Part shown: positions 59,822-64,000 of the stretch, one piece after another | Layout of the letters: each line of letters begins with the position of its first letter | Numbering within the stretch: position 1 is the first letter of the stretch | Source: Dysgonomonas sp. BGC7 | GTDB taxonomy: Bacteria > Bacteroidota > Bacteroidia > Bacteroidales > Dysgonomonadaceae | Reading direction: 5' to 3' | Length of the DNA: 64,000 bases | Assembly: GCF_001261735.1 (NCBI RefSeq) | Contig: NZ_CVRP01000019.1 | Coordinates: 62,001-126,000, forward strand | The notes under the pieces: model-generated | What the model was told of the DNA's origin: nothing | The model's database searches: none | Seen by the model: the letters and a program-made list of their open reading frames with translations, nothing else | Made by a program: the position numbers and the translations under genes

Positions 59822-61159
59822 TTAATAGCCTCGGGCTGTAATTTCACCTATACTTGCCACCTGATTATTGAAATAACTTTCGGTAATAAGTACTTTCAAG
59901 TACCGTCCTTTAGCCTTTTTTACAGGATAAGACAACAAATTGTGTGTTTTAGGTGCCTCGAAATTAGCTAGTTTTTTCCAATTTATGTTGTCTTCACTAA
60001 TCAGAAACTGGCCTGCTTTAGTTTGTACTTCAGCAATACTAGTCTGTCTTTGGTACATATCAATTTGTGTGATTGTCATACTTTTCTTCATGTCTATTGT
60101 GATATAGTGAGGAAGTGTTGCCATTGCTCCTTGCCACTGCGAATGCCAGAATGTGTTCTTGTTTCCGTCGATAAGGTAGATCGCTTTTCCATTCGCACCA
60201 CCACTTTCGCCTGTTGCTTCTTCAGAACTGAAATCTGCTATAGTCCAATCTTTCTTTGACAATTCATCAGCTAACACATTTAATTTCACGACATAATATT
60301 CGTCTTTATTGACACCAAATTTCGAACTGCTTTTCAAACGTATTGGAAGCATATAGTTTCCAGTTAAATATTGTTGGAATATCTTTAGGTTAAAGGCTAA
60401 TTCGGTCTTGCCTGCCTTTAATATTTTTTTAGTTTCCAATGTGTATTTATTGGCTTCAGGAACGGTATAATCTTCCTCATTATCGAGATTGTATTTTGTC
60501 ACATAATCGCGATCTATCTCTATTTCCAGTTCAATATCAGAGTCATTTTCGTCAATATCAAGTTGTGTTACAATATCGAGTTCTGGTACACTTTGCTCTC
60601 CTTTAGTATAACTAATTGTATTAGTGCCAAGAGTAGTTAAAGAAAAGTTAGGTGTATGTGATTGAGGGTAGATAATACAAATAGATTTTTCTTTATTTAT
60701 ATCTACTGAGGCACTTACAATTTTCAATGGTAACACTTTATACGTATTGTCCGGAGCCAATTTAGACGGATCGAAATTGATAATTATAGTTTGATTTACA
60801 TCCTTTCTGTCGCTGGAGAATGAAACCTCATTCTTTTCCAGACTGTATACATCTGGAGCTAATAATTCAAAATTTGTTCCATTAGTTGTATTGTATGCAA
60901 CTAACTCATCGGCAGACATTATTCCTACACGAACCGAACTGCTGTTTTCTATGGCTCCTGATTTATACAAATCCAGACTATATGCGTAGATTGTATTATT
61001 CCCCTTGTCGTACATCTTTAAATTCTGGACTCCATCGTGCACAAAATAAACCATAGTAGCACTAAGGTTATCTTCCTTTGTGTCATCATTGCACGACAAT
61101 AGAGATATTGATAAGCTTATCAATACGATGCAGCTATATATTAGTTTAATCTTATTCAT
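59822..61159 (-). CDS. DUF1735 and F5/8 type C surface glycan-binding lipoprotein
   Basis: This 445-residue lipoprotein (SLLSC, Cys23) has an N-terminal DUF1735 domain (about 30-165; YDLYKSG-like region and VSFSSDRKDVNQTIIINF), a second beta domain (about 180-300), and a C-terminal discoidin-type F5/8 domain (about 310-445; FWHSQWQGAMATLPHYITID, ending KVLITESYFNNQVASIGEI). Such proteins follow SusD in many loci and help to bind the glycan on the surface. It lies 18 bases after the SusD stop. Confidence 0.85.
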   Translation of the reverse strand: MNKIKLIYSCIVLISLSISLLSCNDDTKEDNLSATMVYFVHDGVQNLKMYDKGNNTIYAYSLDLYKSGAIENSSSVRVGIMSADELVAYNTTNGTNFELLAPDVYSLEKNEVSFSSDRKDVNQTIIINFDPSKLAPDNTYKVLPLKIVSASVDINKEKSICIIYPQSHTPNFSLTTLGTNTISYTKGEQSVPELDIVTQLDIDENDSDIELEIEIDRDYVTKYNLDNEEDYTVPEANKYTLETKKILKAGKTELAFNLKIFQQYLTGNYMLPIRLKSSSKFGVNKDEYYVVKLNVLADELSKKDWTIADFSSEEATGESGGANGKAIYLIDGNKNTFWHSQWQGAMATLPHYITIDMKKSMTITQIDMYQRQTSIAEVQTKAGQFLISEDNINWKKLANFEAPKTHNLLSYPVKKAKGRYLKVLITESYFNNQVASIGEITARGY

Positions 61160-61177
61160 AATTCTTATTTTTTTATT

Positions 61178-63103
61178 TTACCATCCCGGATTTTGAACCA
61201 TTGATCTGTTCCTGTCCATTTCATTTTGCGAAATTGGGAATAAGTACATCTTTTTAGTAAATACTCTTGTTTCAAATGGCGTACGTGTATAAAAATCGGT
61301 AGAATTAAAATCGGCACCAGCCATAATATTCATACCATATATAGGTCCTGCATCACCATACATTCTTCTCGCCTCTGGACGTTTAGTATCAATCTTATCG
61401 GACAAGAGACGACGACGAGTAGTGAAGTAGCGATCACTTTCAAAACATAGTTCGACTTGTCGCTCTCTGACTATATACTCACGTTGCTTATCTTTGTCTC
61501 CTTTTATTGTTGGATAAGTAGAAAATATGCTTGGCAGACCTGCACGATTTCTGAGCATATTCCAATATTTTTCTATATCAGAGTTTCCCGGATCATATTC
61601 ATTAAGAGATTCTATATAATTTAGGTATATTTCGGCCAAACGTATATATGTATGTTGTCGCCAGGCACTGAATTGATTTCGGTAAGGGTTACTGTTAGGA
61701 TTTATAAACTTAAGCAATAGATAACCTGTATTTGTATGATCTGATGCCCCTGAACCTGATAATCCTGTGGCATATAATTCTGTACGCCCCCAGCCATTTT
61801 TGTTTTTACTGCTCGAATACATATCTCTATCTTCTTTCGATACTTGTGGCAAAGGGCGTCCGTTATATAGTATGCTTGCATAGAATCTTGCTTCTCTATT
61901 GGCATACATATTCCATTCTCCAATGCGATGTCCCCATGAATTTCCTGACTGAATTTCATCAATATTATCATTTTCCCATTTAGGGTGAGCCACACTCGCA
62001 AATCCCACTTCTTGATAACCGCTTGTAGGATCATCTATTGTTTTACCATTAGCCATATAAAATGCATCTACAATACGCTGAGTTGGTCCTACTCCATTCC
62101 AACCTCCTGGACGTGGAGTTACATGTTTCTCCAATCCATCAATATCTCCTTTTGTTGTGGCCCACAGAACTTCGCTATTCCATTTTACCAGATGGAGATC
62201 TCTTACCGATTTATATGGATTGAAAGTTGGATCACCATTCTCATTATTCATGTAAAGTTTTATACTATGCCCTTTTGGAGCCGATTCGGCTGCGGTTATT
62301 ACTGCTTTGGCTGCATCAGCTGCATCTCTCCATTTATTTTCATCGTATGTTGTATTAGCTAATGGTGTTCCATCATGGTTCTTGAATGATATATAATCCT
62401 GATTTCCATTCCATTGAGGGCTAGCGGCCATAAGCAGTACTTGCGATTTGACAGCCAGACATGCCATTTGATCTGCCTTACCTAGCCATTTCTGATCGAC
62501 TTTCCATGTTAATGGTAATGCTCCACTATCTTTAGCTTCATCCATCATACGGCATATATATGCGACGCATGTTTCGTAGGGTGTGCGAGGAAATTTGTTC
62601 CAATCTTCGTCAAATTTTGTTTCTTCTTCTATCAACACGAATGGACCATATTGCTGGAGTAGGCGCCAATAATAGTATCCCCGTAAAAATTTCACTTCTG
62701 CTTTATATTGTTTTTTTAATGCATCCGTCAATTCAAAGCATTTATCTACATTGTTTTCAAATACGAATGATGATCTTATTGCTTGATAATAATCACTCCA
62801 AGGATCGTAAAGAACGTTTGCCGGACTCCAGTTTCCTACATTTATACTTGCTGTCATATAACGCTCCCATACTATATCCATTTCATCGGATGCTCCAATC
62901 CATGGAACCGCATTCCATATTGCGTGCTCATTTGGGAGCTTTGCATATACATTATACAAATAAGCTTCTGTTTCCTTTCTGCTTTTCCAAACCATATCCA
63001 TGGTCTTTTGATCATCAGGCATCTTATCTAAAAAATCGGAACACGAGGCCAATGGTAATAGGCAAAATGCGAAATATATATATATTGCTATTTTAGTTTT
63101 CAT
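61178..63103 (-). CDS. SusD/RagB-like lipoprotein
   Basis: This 641-residue lipoprotein (PLASC) has SusD features: SDFLDKMPDD after the signal, AEVKFLRGYYYWRLLQQYGPFVLI near residue 135, and the end ERQVELCFESDRYFTTRR and PISQNEMDRNRSMVQNPGW. It is the lid partner of the adjacent SusC, 14 bases away. At 641 residues it is large compared with the 490-residue SusD of the sialic-acid locus, which fits a larger oligosaccharide. Confidence 0.92.
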   Translation of the reverse strand: MKTKIAIYIYFAFCLLPLASCSDFLDKMPDDQKTMDMVWKSRKETEAYLYNVYAKLPNEHAIWNAVPWIGASDEMDIVWERYMTASINVGNWSPANVLYDPWSDYYQAIRSSFVFENNVDKCFELTDALKKQYKAEVKFLRGYYYWRLLQQYGPFVLIEEETKFDEDWNKFPRTPYETCVAYICRMMDEAKDSGALPLTWKVDQKWLGKADQMACLAVKSQVLLMAASPQWNGNQDYISFKNHDGTPLANTTYDENKWRDAADAAKAVITAAESAPKGHSIKLYMNNENGDPTFNPYKSVRDLHLVKWNSEVLWATTKGDIDGLEKHVTPRPGGWNGVGPTQRIVDAFYMANGKTIDDPTSGYQEVGFASVAHPKWENDNIDEIQSGNSWGHRIGEWNMYANREARFYASILYNGRPLPQVSKEDRDMYSSSKNKNGWGRTELYATGLSGSGASDHTNTGYLLLKFINPNSNPYRNQFSAWRQHTYIRLAEIYLNYIESLNEYDPGNSDIEKYWNMLRNRAGLPSIFSTYPTIKGDKDKQREYIVRERQVELCFESDRYFTTRRRLLSDKIDTKRPEARRMYGDAGPIYGMNIMAGADFNSTDFYTRTPFETRVFTKKMYLFPISQNEMDRNRSMVQNPGW

Positions 63104-63117
63104 ATTATTTTTTAGTT

Positions 63118-64000
63118 TTAAAAGTTAACTCTCAAACCTAGATTCATCTTTCGTTGTAACGGATAGGCATCTCCTCTTCCTTTACCAACCTCCGGATCCC
63201 ACATTTTGAATTTGGAAAACAAGGCCATGTTGCTACCATGGAAGTAAATCCTTAGACCTTTCATCTGAATAGATGATAACAGCTTTCTAGGAAAATTGTA
63301 TCCAACTTCTACATCGGCTAAACGGAGAAAGCTCCCATCACATAACCATTTTGTGGAGTTTCTGTAATTATTTTCGGAATTTCCAATACTAAGTCGAGGA
63401 TAAAAAGCATCTTCTCGTGGGTTGTCTATTGTCCATCTGTTTAAAGCTTCTTTAAATAGATTTCCTCTGTCTCCTCCTTCTTTGAATGGAACGAAACCTT
63501 CACCTCCCAGCATATAAGATACACGGCTCTGGCCTCTGAAAAATAATGCCACATCAAAACCTTCATACTCTACCTGAAATCCGAATCCGTAAATTAATTC
63601 CGGAATATTAGAATGACCGATGGCAACTTCATCGTAAGAGTCTATTTTTCCGTCACCATTTACATCCAGATATTTAATATCTCCCGGACGTACAACCCCA
63701 AATGTTTGTTGAGGGCTAGCGTCTATTTCTGCTTGGTCTTTAAAATAACCAAGGCTTATTAAACCAAATTGTTGTCCATATTTTTTACCTGTTTCATTTT
63801 GATATAGATACTTCCGATTGGGTTCGTCTTTCTCCAAGACTTTATTTTTAGTGAAAGTTCCATTACCATATAACCGAACAGAAACCTTGTTGAAGGAATG
63901 ATTCAACTCGATGGTTCCATCAATTCCCTGATTTCTCATCTTTCCTATGTTAGCAAATGGTCTGTCTATTAATCCCGCTATACCTGGTAATACGTTTCGC
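63118..64000 (-). CDS. SusC-like TonB-dependent receptor, C-terminal part (cut by window edge)
   Basis: The frame is open to the right edge. About 294 residues of the outer-membrane barrel's end are visible (FGVVRPGDIKYLDVNGDGKI, DVALFFRGQSRVSYMLGG, LRLADVEVGYNFPRKLL, ending LGLRVNF). The DVNGDGKID stretch and the final aromatic are typical of SusC proteins. It is the first visible gene of the minus-strand locus; plug and signal are outside. Confidence 0.9.
   Translation of the reverse strand, partial: RNVLPGIAGLIDRPFANIGKMRNQGIDGTIELNHSFNKVSVRLYGNGTFTKNKVLEKDEPNRKYLYQNETGKKYGQQFGLISLGYFKDQAEIDASPQQTFGVVRPGDIKYLDVNGDGKIDSYDEVAIGHSNIPELIYGFGFQVEYEGFDVALFFRGQSRVSYMLGGEGFVPFKEGGDRGNLFKEALNRWTIDNPREDAFYPRLSIGNSENNYRNSTKWLCDGSFLRLADVEVGYNFPRKLLSSIQMKGLRIYFHGSNMALFSKFKMWDPEVGKGRGDAYPLQRKMNLGLRVNF

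Overview
The window is AT-rich DNA from a member of the Bacteroidales. A Dysgonomonas-like gut organism is my best guess. This rests on SusC/SusD pairs, Mfa-type fimbriae, FISUMP-domain secreted proteins, lipoproteins with short lipobox signals, and promoters of the Bacteroidetes TTTG / TAnnTTTG type. The genus is inference. I saw no rRNA, tRNA or CRISPR array.

Region 1 (1-6088) holds a tandem family of secreted FISUMP proteins: one cut by the left edge and three complete. Their signal peptides and N-terminal modules are alike, but their middles differ. Region 2 (6158-8814) is a LytTR response regulator overlapping a TPR sensor kinase. Region 3 (9117-17267, minus strand) is an Mfa/FimA-type fimbrial operon: major fimbrillin, FimB/Mfa2-like anchor, a giant fimbrillin with a C-terminal FISUMP head, a shorter paralogue without the head, and a DUF3575/OmpA outer-membrane protein. 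Two paralogous HTH proteins (17767-19733) lie upstream. FISUMP domains on both sides of the two-component system suggest one surface-adhesion locus.

Region 4 (20811-36428, plus strand) is a sialic-acid locus: carbohydrate-binding-like lipoprotein, calcineurin-like phosphoesterase, glycerophosphodiester phosphodiesterase, small lipoprotein, GH33 sialidase, MFS transporter, FadR-type GntR regulator, NanM-like epimerase, NanA lyase, and a SusC/SusD pair. A 17-bp palindrome of the FadR operator type overlaps a complete promoter at the head of the locus. Near-copies occur before the lyase gene and before the regulator gene, so the regulon can be read from the sequence.

Region 5 (36429-46125) mixes a sulfur-related set (thioredoxin lipoprotein, DUF6132, metal-binding-like lipoprotein, DoxD/DoxA, ArsR-rhodanese, DsrE, a MetY-type enzyme) with decay. 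There is a PLP-decarboxylase remnant, an ArsR-rhodanese gene with an in-frame stop, a MetY pseudogene cut off before its PLP lysine and joined to a mobilization-protein tail, and a frameshifted outer-membrane protein remnant.

Region 6 (46126-64000, minus strand) is a polysaccharide utilization locus read from beyond the right edge: SusC (partial), SusD, DUF1735/F5_8 lipoprotein, GH76-ricin, ricin-GH2, GH76, tandem SGNH esterase, GH125, GH97, GH67. GH76 plus GH125 point to an alpha-1,6-mannan backbone. GH2, GH97, the esterase and GH67 suggest a decorated, acetylated, glucuronic-acid-bearing glycan, which is an unusual combination.
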